This document shows positions 1 through 5,452 of a DNA stretch of 8,322 nt, in pieces. How positions within the stretch are numbered: the first letter of the stretch is position 1; each line of letters opens with the position of its first letter. Location: the NCBI GenBank assembly GCA_002492075.1, contig DKXD01000167.1, positions 1 to 8,322 on the forward strand. The letters run 5' to 3'. Source of the DNA: Ruminococcaceae bacterium UBA7135 (GTDB taxonomy: Bacteria > Bacillota > Clostridia > Oscillospirales > Ruminococcaceae). A model generated the notes under the pieces. It did no database searches. It had not been told where the DNA came from and was given only the letters and a program-made list of their open reading frames with translations. Position numbers and translations under genes: made by a program.

Positions 1-124
1 GCAGCGGGCTCTTTCCGCTGTGGAAAGCGGCTTGACGCGTCCGCTTGAGGAGCATTTGAAAACGCGTTCGCGAAGCGGCAGCCGTGATGATATTTCGATC
101 TCGGCGCTGGAGCGCGTTCTGTAA
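1..124 (+). CDS. C-terminal end of a gene, possibly a PP2C-type serine/threonine phosphatase
   Basis: Reading from base 2, an open frame of 40 codons runs to a TAA stop at 122-124; the gene starts left of the window. The visible tail is polar and ends with R-S-G-S-R-D-D-I-S-I-S-A-L. A terminal [DN][DN]-I-[ST]-[VI] element just before the stop is typical of the last metal-binding motif and beta strand of PP2C phosphatases, which remove phosphate from Ser/Thr residues. That is the only basis for the call. The short visible length leaves other families open. A T7 run follows the stop, but there is no convincing hairpin in front of it, so transcription may continue into the gene at 175. Confidence 0.5.
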   Translation, partial: QRALSAVESGLTRPLEEHLKTRSRSGSRDDISISALERVL

Positions 125-174
125 TTTTTTTCGGTCAAGGTGAACTTCGGTGTTTATATAGGAAAGGAACATAT

Positions 175-957
175 ATGGAAAATAACCTGCATTTAAATGA
201 AAAGCTTGAAAAACAAAAGCTTAACAAGCTGCTTTTGGAACGCGGAACGGTTGATCTCAACGATGAGAAAATAAGAAACAAACTGTGGAACAGTATCGTC
301 GCGGAGCTTGTTCTGTATACGCGCTTTATCTCTCCCGTTACGGTTGAGGACGCGGGCAACGGCGACCAGAACATCACTTTCAAGCTTATTCGCAGCGCCG
401 AGGGAGATAAGTACTTCCCCGTGTTCACGTCGTCGGAGGACCTTGCTCTTTGGAAAGAAGCCGAGGCGGAGCAGACCGCGCAGTTTATTTTCGATAACTA
501 CGCCGGTATGCTTGCCGTGAACCCTGAATGTAAAGGATTTGTGGTAAATCCGTTTTCGGACAACTTCAAGGTGGAAAAAAATCTTGCGGCACAGTGGCTG
601 GAGCAAAAGCAGGTGCTTATGCAAGGTCACGCCAATCATGCTATCACCAAGGATTCCCAATACGAGATATATGCGCCGTCGCCCTATCCGTTTCAGCTTT
701 CGGACAAGCTGTGCGAGGCGGCAAAGGAGATGCCCGAAACGGAGCGCGTATGGCTGCGCGGCATAAATCTTGACGGCAAGGACGCGTATCTTGCGGTCGT
801 TGAGTTCAACGGAGACAGAGACGTCGTGTTCGGGGCTTTGGGAGAGCGCGCAAGAGATTATCTGAACGACAAGCCGCTGTATATCGTGCCCTTTGAGCCG
901 GGTTTTGCGGAGCAGGCTGTTGATAAGGTCCTTCCGATATATGTGAAGGAAAAATAA
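175..957 (+). CDS. sseB: SseB family protein (enhanced serine sensitivity protein)
   Basis: A 260-residue protein with the two-part layout of SseB. The N-terminal domain is about residues 30-145, with the typical F-P-V-F-T (81-85) and the G-F-V-V-N-P turn (121-126). A C-terminal domain of about residues 155-258 ends in the P-F-E-P-G-F segment and a beta-rich tail. SseB was named from an E. coli serine-sensitivity phenotype. Its biochemical role is not established, and no catalytic residues are evident. There is no signal peptide or membrane segment, so it should be cytosolic. The ATG at 175 is preceded by GGAAAGG (161-167) at a good distance. The first 25 residues are lysine- and leucine-rich and probably helical. 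The upstream gene ends 50 bases earlier and I see no good promoter between them, so the two may be co-transcribed. Confidence is high for the family, low for function. Confidence 0.85.
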   Translation: MENNLHLNEKLEKQKLNKLLLERGTVDLNDEKIRNKLWNSIVAELVLYTRFISPVTVEDAGNGDQNITFKLIRSAEGDKYFPVFTSSEDLALWKEAEAEQTAQFIFDNYAGMLAVNPECKGFVVNPFSDNFKVEKNLAAQWLEQKQVLMQGHANHAITKDSQYEIYAPSPYPFQLSDKLCEAAKEMPETERVWLRGINLDGKDAYLAVVEFNGDRDVVFGALGERARDYLNDKPLYIVPFEPGFAEQAVDKVLPIYVKEK

Positions 958-967
958 GTTGGTTTGC

Positions 968-990
968 GTTTTGTGAATTATTCATAAAAC
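968..990. repeat. Inverted repeat (10-bp arms, 3-base loop) after sseB
   Basis: Arms GTTTTGTGAA (968-977) and TTCATAAAAC (981-990) pair at all ten positions, with one G-T wobble, around the loop TTA. It starts 10 bases after the sseB stop. There is no T-run after the right arm, so it is not a standard intrinsic terminator. It lies about 40 bases before the -35 box of the next promoter. It could be an operator, an mRNA 3'-end stabiliser, or chance in A/T-rich DNA. Confidence 0.4.
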
Positions 991-1028
991 AGAATAGGAT
1001 ATTTTACACTTAATTGTATAAATTGTCG

Positions 1029-1057
1029 TGGACTTTTTTAGGAGAATGTGATATAAT
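1029..1057 (+). promoter_or_regulatory. Sigma-A promoter of the four-cysteine protein gene
   Basis: A perfect -10 box TATAAT (1052-1057) has an extended TG (1049-1050) in front and a -35-like TGGACT (1029-1034, four of six matches to TTGACA) at a 17-base spacing. Transcription should begin near 1064, giving a short leader of about 35 bases before the ATG at 1098. Confidence 0.7.
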
Positions 1058-1084
1058 GTTTATAAGGAAAAATAATTTTGAATT

Positions 1085-1090
1085 GGAGGA
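1085..1090 (+). promoter_or_regulatory. Ribosome binding site that fixes the start at 1098
   Basis: GGAGGA ends 7 bases before the ATG at 1098. An in-frame ATG at 1014 lies upstream of the promoter's own -10 box and so cannot be on the transcript. The start at 1098 is therefore preferred. Confidence 0.8.
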
Positions 1091-1097
1091 AGTTGTT

Positions 1098-1313
1098 ATG
1101 GCTAAGAAAAAACTGTTCGGTAACAATATCAATCCGTCTTGCAAGTACTGTGAGCTCGGCAAAGCGGGCGAGGGCGACAAGATAATATGCTCCAAGTTCG
1201 GCGAGGTTAAGGCTTACGATTCCTGTAAGAAATTCATCTACAATCCGTTGAAGCGGATCCCCAAGAAGGAACTTTCACTTGCTAATTCCGCGGTAAACGA
1301 TATTGATTTCTGA
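1098..1313 (+). CDS. Small conserved-type protein with four cysteines, function unknown
   Basis: A 71-residue basic protein starting M-A-K-K-K-L-F-G. It has four cysteines at 15, 18, 31 and 43, in the pattern C-x2-C-x12-C-x11-C, followed by K-K-F-x-Y-N-P-L-K-R. The first pair in a CxxC and the regular spacing suggest a structural zinc site or, less likely, an iron-sulfur centre; this is inference. From memory, proteins of this look, with the C-K-K-F and D/N-P-L-K-R segments, are common in clostridial genomes and annotated as hypothetical; this could not be searched here. It has its own promoter and terminator, so it is a single-gene unit. There is no signal peptide or membrane segment. I do not assign a function. 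Confidence 0.85.
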   Translation: MAKKKLFGNNINPSCKYCELGKAGEGDKIICSKFGEVKAYDSCKKFIYNPLKRIPKKELSLANSAVNDIDF

Positions 1314-1324
1314 TAATAAGGCTT

Positions 1325-1356
1325 AAGGCTCGTCTTTCGGCGAGCCTTTGTTTTTT
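1325..1356 (+). terminator. Intrinsic terminator after the four-cysteine protein gene
   Basis: AAGGCTCG (1325-1332) pairs perfectly with CGAGCCTT (1341-1348). Two further pairs inside, T-G and C-G, leave a TTTC loop. A T-rich tail TGTTTTTT follows to 1356. It begins 11 bases after the stop codon and ends only 8 bases before the rimI start codon. Confidence 0.9.
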
Positions 1357-1364
1357 GGAAAGAT

Positions 1365-1775
1365 ATGGAAAATTTTGAAGAGTTATATACACTTGAAACG
1401 GAATGTTTCGGCGGCTCATGGACGCGCGAAATGCTCCGCAGCGAGCTTGAAAATCCTTTGACCGTGCTTGTTTGCGAGTGTCTTGATGAGAGAATTGCGG
1501 CGTTCGCGTTCGGGCGCGTGGTGGTAGACGAGGCGGAGCTGTTTCAAATCGGAACGCTTCCCGAATATCGGGGCAGGGGACTGGCAAAGTCGCTTCTGGA
1601 GCGGCTTCACGGCGAGATGAGAAATAGGGGAGCGGCGGTGTGCTTTCTGGAGGTTCGCAGCTGCAATAACGCAGCGATCGCACTTTACGAAAAATCGGGA
1701 TATGAGCGTATCTCCATGCGGAGAAATTACTATCCCGACGACGACGCTGTTGTGATGAGGAAATTTTTGGTATGA
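1365..1775 (+). CDS. rimI: Ribosomal protein S18-alanine N-acetyltransferase RimI (GNAT family)
   Basis: A 136-residue GNAT acetyltransferase. RimI transfers acetyl from acetyl-CoA to the N-terminal alanine of ribosomal protein S18. The acetyl-CoA binding loop R-G-R-G-L-A (69-74) follows the beta strand with Q-I-G-T-L-P. The RimI-typical L-E-V-R (95-98), N-x-A-A-I-A-L-Y-E-K-S-G-Y (about 101-113) and R-R-N-Y-Y-P-D-D (119-126) are all present. Glu96 and Tyr108 align with the residues proposed as catalytic base and acid in the E. coli enzyme. It is slightly shorter than the usual 145-150 residues because the N-terminus is trimmed. The ribosome site is weak and close (GGAAAG, 1357-1362). It is not next to tsaB/tsaE/tsaD, its common partners. 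It overlaps the next gene by four bases (ATGA). A related GNAT with another protein target cannot be fully excluded. Confidence 0.88.
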   Translation: MENFEELYTLETECFGGSWTREMLRSELENPLTVLVCECLDERIAAFAFGRVVVDEAELFQIGTLPEYRGRGLAKSLLERLHGEMRNRGAAVCFLEVRSCNNAAIALYEKSGYERISMRRNYYPDDDAVVMRKFLV

Positions 1776-2341
1776 TAACATTATATCACGGCAGCAACAT
1801 CAAAAAGCTTACAGTGCTGAAGCCCAATTTAGCCGATCACGACCGCCCATACATCTATTTGTCTACAATTGATGTCGTGGCGGCGTTTTACCTATGCAAC
1901 GCGGTGCAGCGTCCGTATTATTGGTTTCCGTATGGTTTCGACGGCGATATCCCTGTTTACAATGAGCTTTATCCCAATGCCTTGCGTGAGGTCTCCGAGG
2001 GAGTGAGCGGCTGTATATACACGATTCGTGCTTCGGAGGAGAACGTTCTTCCGTTTAAAAATATCCCGTGTGCAAGGCTTTCGACAGCGTCGCTTGCAGT
2101 TTCGGATATTTTTCCGGTGAGCAACGCGTATTCGCTTTTCAAGGAATATGAGCGTCAAGGAAAAATGAAAATCGGGCGTTATGAGGATAAATCGCCGCGT
2201 GAGCTGGAAATGTTTTACAAGATGATAATCGATTATATGCGGGAAAAGTCTATGCGGAACACTCCCGACTGCTCCTACGCTCGGTTTGTGCGTGATAAGC
2301 TCCCGAATGTGTGGGAGCGTTTTCTGAATGAGGTGAGATAA
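1772..2341 (+). CDS. Uncharacterised protein with possible ADP-ribosyltransferase-like N-terminus
   Basis: A 189-residue protein starting M-I-T-L-Y-H-G-S. The segment L-Y-H-G-S (4-8), then Y-I-Y-L-S (27-31), then V-A-A-F-Y and later G-C-I-Y-T-I (80-85) follow the order of strands in small ADP-ribosyltransferase-fold proteins such as Arr. There, a YHG[TS] histidine and a Y-x-[LF]-[ST] tyrosine hold NAD and a G-x-I-Y strand follows. By analogy His6 and Tyr27 or Tyr29 would be NAD contacts, and an acidic residue such as Glu65, Glu89 or Glu90 the third. That reading is inference from motif order only. An aromatic stretch (R-P-Y-Y-W-F-P-Y-G-F, 47-56) and a helical C-terminus (about 135-189) are also visible. 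No signal peptide or membrane segment. The ATG overlaps the rimI stop by four bases, and the stop overlaps the next ATG, so expression of the three genes is coupled. It could equally be a fold relative without NAD activity. Confidence 0.75.
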   Translation: MITLYHGSNIKKLTVLKPNLADHDRPYIYLSTIDVVAAFYLCNAVQRPYYWFPYGFDGDIPVYNELYPNALREVSEGVSGCIYTIRASEENVLPFKNIPCARLSTASLAVSDIFPVSNAYSLFKEYERQGKMKIGRYEDKSPRELEMFYKMIIDYMREKSMRNTPDCSYARFVRDKLPNVWERFLNEVR

Positions 2342-3039
2342 TGACGTATGAGGAATTTTGCGCGGGTATCGGCAAGTACTCCGCGCTTTGGAACAAGGGC
2401 TTGAAAAAGCAGGCGAACAAGGCTTTGTTCGCGTTTGCGGAGGATTTTAAGAAGAACGTGCCGCAAGATAACGCTGACGAACTGCTGTTTCGTTTTTGCC
2501 GCGAGTTTTACGATGAGGGCGGCTTCCCCGAGCTGAAAGAGCACGGCTGCATACGTCTGCCATATCAGCTTATGGGGTTGGTTCATGAGTACCTTAAACG
2601 TGAGTGTTTAGCCGATAAAATGCCGCAGATGCGCTGGGCGTACCAGCTTGGCGGGCAGTACTTCAATCCGTTCGACCCGAATTTGGAGCAAGACCCTTAC
2701 GACGTTTTGAAACGCGCCTATGAGCACCCCGACTGCGATTATAAGACCGTAGAGCTGTATTTTGAGAGCCAAATCGATGAGCTGGGTTTCGGAGCGCACC
2801 ATTTTCCCGACGGCTGTTGTATCGCGCGGGAAGTTTACTTGGAGGACGTGAAAACCGCCGAAAAGATACTTTCGGAGTATACTCTGCCGCCCGAATTTTC
2901 CGAAGAGCTGGAGTACTACAAAACGCTTTACCGTGTGTATTTTGAGTGGAGCGACAATGACAGAAAAGGCGATTTTGACGAGCTTATCAAGGCGGCGGGG
3001 ATAGAGTTTTCCGCACCGAAAGCGTTCTACTACAGTTAG
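2341..3039 (+). CDS. Uncharacterised, mostly helical cytosolic protein
   Basis: A 232-residue acidic protein I do not recognise as any named family. Predicted features: a helical N-terminal region (about 3-60) with a Y-x3-W-N-K-G-x-K-K-x-A-N-K segment at 13-27, rich in lysine and aromatic residues. A central part follows with Y-Q-L-G-G-Q-Y-F-N-P-F-D near 101-112. A striking G-A-H-H-F-P-D-G-C-C stretch (151-160) could bind a metal through its two histidines and two cysteines, but this is speculative. The C-terminal end is E/Y-rich and again helical. There are no membrane segments or signal peptide. The start codon overlaps the previous stop (TAATG), with AGGTGA (2331-2336) inside the end of the previous gene as ribosome site. 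This implies translational coupling and a fixed ratio with the upstream protein, and hints at a joint role. No clear terminator follows. Confidence 0.75.
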   Translation: MTYEEFCAGIGKYSALWNKGLKKQANKALFAFAEDFKKNVPQDNADELLFRFCREFYDEGGFPELKEHGCIRLPYQLMGLVHEYLKRECLADKMPQMRWAYQLGGQYFNPFDPNLEQDPYDVLKRAYEHPDCDYKTVELYFESQIDELGFGAHHFPDGCCIAREVYLEDVKTAEKILSEYTLPPEFSEELEYYKTLYRVYFEWSDNDRKGDFDELIKAAGIEFSAPKAFYYS

Positions 3040-3143
3040 AGTCAGTATACATTCCTAAAAGAACGGGCGTTGAACAGTGATGTGTTCCGGTTTTACGCAA
3101 TTTAGGTAAATCGGCGAAAATTGGCATTTCTGTGTCAAAATAT

Positions 3144-3160
3144 TTGTAATTTCTTTACAA
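3144..3160. promoter_or_regulatory. Candidate operator: TTGTAA-N5-TTACAA
   Basis: A perfect 6-bp inverted repeat with a 5-base spacer lies 6 bases upstream of the pgcA -35 box, where an activator or repressor could act. It resembles, but does not match, the redox-sensing Rex operator (TTGTTAA or TTGTGAA arms with a 4-base spacer). It also lacks the CG centre of a CcpA cre site. The regulator is unknown and chance occurrence in A/T-rich DNA is possible. Confidence 0.25.
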
Positions 3161-3166
3161 GACCCC

Positions 3167-3195
3167 TTGCAATTTTGGAAAAAATATGGTATAAT
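3167..3195 (+). promoter_or_regulatory. Sigma-A promoter of pgcA
   Basis: The -35 box TTGCAA (3167-3172, five of six) and perfect -10 box TATAAT (3190-3195) are 17 bases apart, with an extended -10 TG at 3187-3188. This is the strongest-looking promoter in the window. The start point should be near 3202, giving a leader of about 60 bases. Confidence 0.88.
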
Positions 3196-3207
3196 GTAAT
3201 CGTTATT

Positions 3208-3232
3208 ATAAAGGGTAAGTATTGCCCTTTAT
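3208..3232 (+). promoter_or_regulatory. Hairpin at the 5' end of the pgcA mRNA
   Basis: ATAAAGGG (3208-3215) pairs perfectly with CCCTTTAT (3225-3232). Three more pairs inside (T-G, A-T, A-T) leave a GTA loop. It begins only about six bases after the expected transcription start, so it would cap the 5' end of the message and could protect it from RNases. A T7 run at 3238-3244 lies five bases after the stem, so weak attenuator-like behaviour is an alternative. The ribosome site at 3246 stays outside the stem. Confidence 0.55.
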
Positions 3233-3245
3233 TGAAATTTTTTTG

Positions 3246-3251
3246 AGGAGG
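3246..3251 (+). promoter_or_regulatory. Ribosome binding site that fixes the pgcA start at 3261
   Basis: A perfect AGGAGG stands 9 bases before the ATG at 3261. A longer in-frame reading from TTG at 3222 would start inside the leader hairpin, with no ribosome site and 13 residues foreign to the family. The ATG is therefore the start. Confidence 0.92.
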
Positions 3252-3260
3252 AACCTTCCA

Positions 3261-4976
3261 ATGGCAGATATTCAGAAAATGTATGATCTTTGGCTTGAAA
3301 AGGCGACCGCAGACCCCGACCTTAAAGCAGAACTTGAAAGCGTTTCGGGTGACGAGGAGGGCAAAAACGACCGCTTCTACCGCGATCTGGAGTTCGGTAC
3401 GGGCGGACTTCGCGGCGTTATTGGCGCGGGCACTAACCGCATGAACGTTTACACGGTAAAAAAGGCTACTCAGGGTTTGGCGGAGTATATCCTTTCAAAC
3501 GATGTGGCGAAAAGCGTTGCAATCGGCTACGACAGCCGCATTAAGTCCACCTATTTCGCAAAGAGCGCTGCTGAAGTCTTGGCGGCTAACGGTATCAAGG
3601 TGCACATTTACAAGGAGCTTATGCCCACTCCCATGCTGTCTTGGGCTGTCCGCACATTGAAATGCGGTGCGGGTATCGTTGTAACGGCTTCTCATAATCC
3701 CGCGAAATACAACGGCTACAAGGTTTACGGCGCGGACGGCTGCCAGCTTACTCTTGAAGCGGCGGCTATCGTGCTCGATAAGATAAATCATATAGACATT
3801 TTCGAGGGCGTGAAGTCCGTTGATTTCGACAAGGCTGTCGCTGACGGCTCTATTTCTTACATCGAGGACAGCGTTATCGACGAGTATCTCGCTAAGGTCA
3901 AGGAGCAGGGTCTGCATACCGACCTCGTTGCCTCTTCGGGACTTAAGGTGGTTTACACTCCCTTGAACGGCACAGGCAACAAGCCCGTTCGCCGCATACT
4001 GAAAGAGATCGGCGTGGAGAATGTTACCGTAGTTCCCGAGCAGGAGAACCCCGACGGCAACTTCCCGACCTGCCCGTTCCCGAACCCCGAGATCCGCGAG
4101 GCTTTGCAAAAGGGTCTTGATCTTTGCGAAAGCGTTAAGCCCGATCTGCTGCTTGCGACCGACCCTGATTGCGACCGCGTTGGTATAGCTGTTCCGGACG
4201 GCGACCACTACGAGCTGTTCACGGGCAATGAAACGGGCGCGCTTTTGCTTGAGTATATCTGCAAGGAGCGCATAGCGCTTGGCAAAATGCCGAAGAACCC
4301 CGTTGCCGTTAAGACTATCGTTACCTCCGATATCACCAAGGCTATCTGCAAGAAGTACGGCGTGGAGCTGCGCGAGGTGCTTACCGGATTTAAGTTTATC
4401 GGCGAACAGATAGGCTTGCTTGAAAAGGACGGCGAGGAGAACCGCTACATCTTCGGCTTCGAGGAGAGCTACGGCTATCTGGCTGGCGGCTATGTACGCG
4501 ACAAGGACGCTGTTGTCGCTTCCATGCTTATCTGCGAAATGGCTGCGTTCTACCGCACTAAGGGCATTACGCTTATCGAGGCGCGCAAGAAGCTTTACGA
4601 GGAGTACGGCGTATATTACAACTGCCTTGAGAACTTCCAGTTCGAAGGCGCGGCGGGTATGCAGAAGATGAAAGATCTGATGAGCGGTATCCGCGCAAGC
4701 AAGTTTGAGGACATCGGCGGCTTGAAAGTTCAAGCGACCACCGACTACACAACAAGCAAGAAAACCGCAGCGGACGGCGCCGTTACGGAAGTTACTCTGC
4801 CGAAGTCCGATGTTGTTACGTTCAATCTTGACGACGACGCGTCCGTTATCATCAGACCGTCAGGCACCGAGCCTAAGATCAAGGTCTACTACACCACCAA
4901 GGGCGCGAAGAAAGATGACGCGGTAGCGCTTCAGCAGAAGATTTCGTCGGATTTCAAGAAAAAGCTTGGCGTTTAA
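3261..4976 (+). CDS. pgcA: Phosphoglucomutase/phosphomannomutase (phospho-sugar mutase)
   Basis: A 571-residue alpha-D-phosphohexomutase that interconverts glucose-1-phosphate and glucose-6-phosphate (often also the mannose phosphates), linking glycolysis with glycogen and cell-envelope precursor synthesis. All four hallmark sites are visible. The phosphoserine loop is T-A-S-H-N-P (142-147, catalytic Ser144). The magnesium loop is D-P-D-C-D-R (301-306). The sugar-specificity loop is E-E-S-Y-G (401-405). The phosphate-binding loop is R-P-S-G-T-E-P (532-538). The start F-G-T-G-G-L-R-G near 45-53 is also typical. Length and order match the Firmicute PgcA type rather than the E. coli Pgm type. 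It is cytosolic. The gene has its own promoter and leader and ends in tandem stops TAA TAA (4974-4979). No obvious terminator follows. Whether glucose or mannose phosphate is preferred cannot be told from sequence. Confidence 0.96.
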   Translation: MADIQKMYDLWLEKATADPDLKAELESVSGDEEGKNDRFYRDLEFGTGGLRGVIGAGTNRMNVYTVKKATQGLAEYILSNDVAKSVAIGYDSRIKSTYFAKSAAEVLAANGIKVHIYKELMPTPMLSWAVRTLKCGAGIVVTASHNPAKYNGYKVYGADGCQLTLEAAAIVLDKINHIDIFEGVKSVDFDKAVADGSISYIEDSVIDEYLAKVKEQGLHTDLVASSGLKVVYTPLNGTGNKPVRRILKEIGVENVTVVPEQENPDGNFPTCPFPNPEIREALQKGLDLCESVKPDLLLATDPDCDRVGIAVPDGDHYELFTGNETGALLLEYICKERIALGKMPKNPVAVKTIVTSDITKAICKKYGVELREVLTGFKFIGEQIGLLEKDGEENRYIFGFEESYGYLAGGYVRDKDAVVASMLICEMAAFYRTKGITLIEARKKLYEEYGVYYNCLENFQFEGAAGMQKMKDLMSGIRASKFEDIGGLKVQATTDYTTSKKTAADGAVTEVTLPKSDVVTFNLDDDASVIIRPSGTEPKIKVYYTTKGAKKDDAVALQQKISSDFKKKLGV

Positions 4977-4999
4977 TAATTCGTTTTGTGAAAAATGCC

Positions 5000-5021
5000 G
5001 CAAAAAAGTTTTTAAAAACCT
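5000..5021 (+). promoter_or_regulatory. UP-element-like A/T tract upstream of the rpmE promoter
   Basis: The stretch holds A6, a G, T5 and A5, flanked by GC and CCT. Set against the known UP-element consensus (nnAAAWWTWTTTTnnAAAAnnn), it matches at all but two defined positions (A at 5007, G at 5008). It sits exactly in the -59 to -38 register relative to the -35 box at 5023. Such tracts bind the RNA polymerase alpha C-terminal domain and raise transcription, which suits a ribosomal protein gene. Confidence 0.6.
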
Positions 5022-5022
5022 C

Positions 5023-5051
5023 TTGATTTTTTTGAAAGCTTGTGGTATAAT
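5023..5051 (+). promoter_or_regulatory. Sigma-A promoter of rpmE
   Basis: The -35 box TTGATT (5023-5028) and perfect -10 box TATAAT (5046-5051) are spaced by 17 bases, with an extended -10 TG at 5043-5044. Expected start near 5058, leaving a leader of about 35 bases. That is too short for a large autoregulatory fold. Confidence 0.85.
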
Positions 5052-5092
5052 TTAATAGTATGATTATGCAAAACGGATTGAGGTGAATATAA

Positions 5093-5296
5093 ATGAAAGA
5101 CGGTATCCATCCCGCATACGAGGCAACTACCATAAAATGCGCTTGCGGAAACGTTATTGAAACGCGTTCCACCAAGAAAGATATCAAAGTCGAGATCTGC
5201 TCGAAGTGTCACCCGTTCTTTACGGGCAAGCAGAAGTTGGTTGACAGCGGCGGACGTGTCGACAGATTCAAGAAGCGTTATAATATGGGCAAGTAA
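5093..5296 (+). CDS. rpmE: 50S ribosomal protein L31 (zinc-binding type)
   Basis: A 67-residue basic protein beginning M-K-D-G-I-H-P-x-Y, the L31 signature. L31 sits on the large subunit at the central protuberance and helps form a bridge to the small subunit. Four cysteines are present at 16, 18, 36 and 39 (C-x-C and C-x2-C), followed by H-P-F-F-T-G-K-Q and G-R-V-D-R-F-x-K-R-Y. This makes it the C-plus, zinc-containing form rather than the zinc-free YtiA/RpmE2 form. That matters because the two forms are swapped under zinc starvation in Bacillus. The ribosome site AGGTGA (5081-5086) is six bases before the ATG. The gene is a single unit with its own promoter and terminator. Confidence 0.97.
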   Translation: MKDGIHPAYEATTIKCACGNVIETRSTKKDIKVEICSKCHPFFTGKQKLVDSGGRVDRFKKRYNMGK

Positions 5297-5326
5297 GCCT
5301 TTGGCGCTTTACGGTTCTTAAAGACG

Positions 5327-5360
5327 AAACTCACGCATAGTTTCTGTGCGTGAGTTTTTC
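5327..5360 (+). terminator. Intrinsic terminator of rpmE
   Basis: AAACTCACGCA (5327-5337) pairs perfectly over 11 bases with TGCGTGAGTTT (5347-5357), with two more pairs inside and a GTTTC loop. A run of five T overlaps the right arm (5355-5359), followed by CTTGTCGTTT. It starts about 30 bases after the rpmE stop. Confidence 0.9.
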
Positions 5361-5452
5361 TTGTCGTTTAGTGCGGAATTTGTCGAGAGCGTTGTATTAT
5401 CCTCTTTTCTCACGTCGGAGATCGGGAAAAGCAAATTTGATCGGAGGTAACC

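Noticed and set aside
104..131. Possible terminator at the end of the first partial gene (GCGC-TGGA-GCGC then T7)
   Set aside because: The stem has only four pairs, and the T-run begins nine bases after it, too far for an intrinsic terminator.
3072..3094. Possible terminator after the 2341-3039 gene (GAACA/TGTTC then CGGTTTT)
   Set aside because: Only a five-pair stem, and the T-run is four bases long and offset. Too weak to call, although some transcript end must exist in this region.
3495..4733. A 412-codon open frame on the minus strand across pgcA
   Set aside because: It is antisense to a gene with every catalytic motif intact, has no ribosome site, and its protein is compositionally a mirror of the pgcA codons. 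Codon bias of the real gene explains it.
5058..5092. L31 autoregulatory leader RNA upstream of rpmE
   Set aside because: The predicted leader is only about 35 bases and shows no stable paired structure, so it cannot hold a known-size L31 leader.
5367..5400. Possible yigZ promoter with TATTAT at 5395-5400
   Set aside because: No -35-like box at 16-18 bases upstream and no TG extension in the right place.
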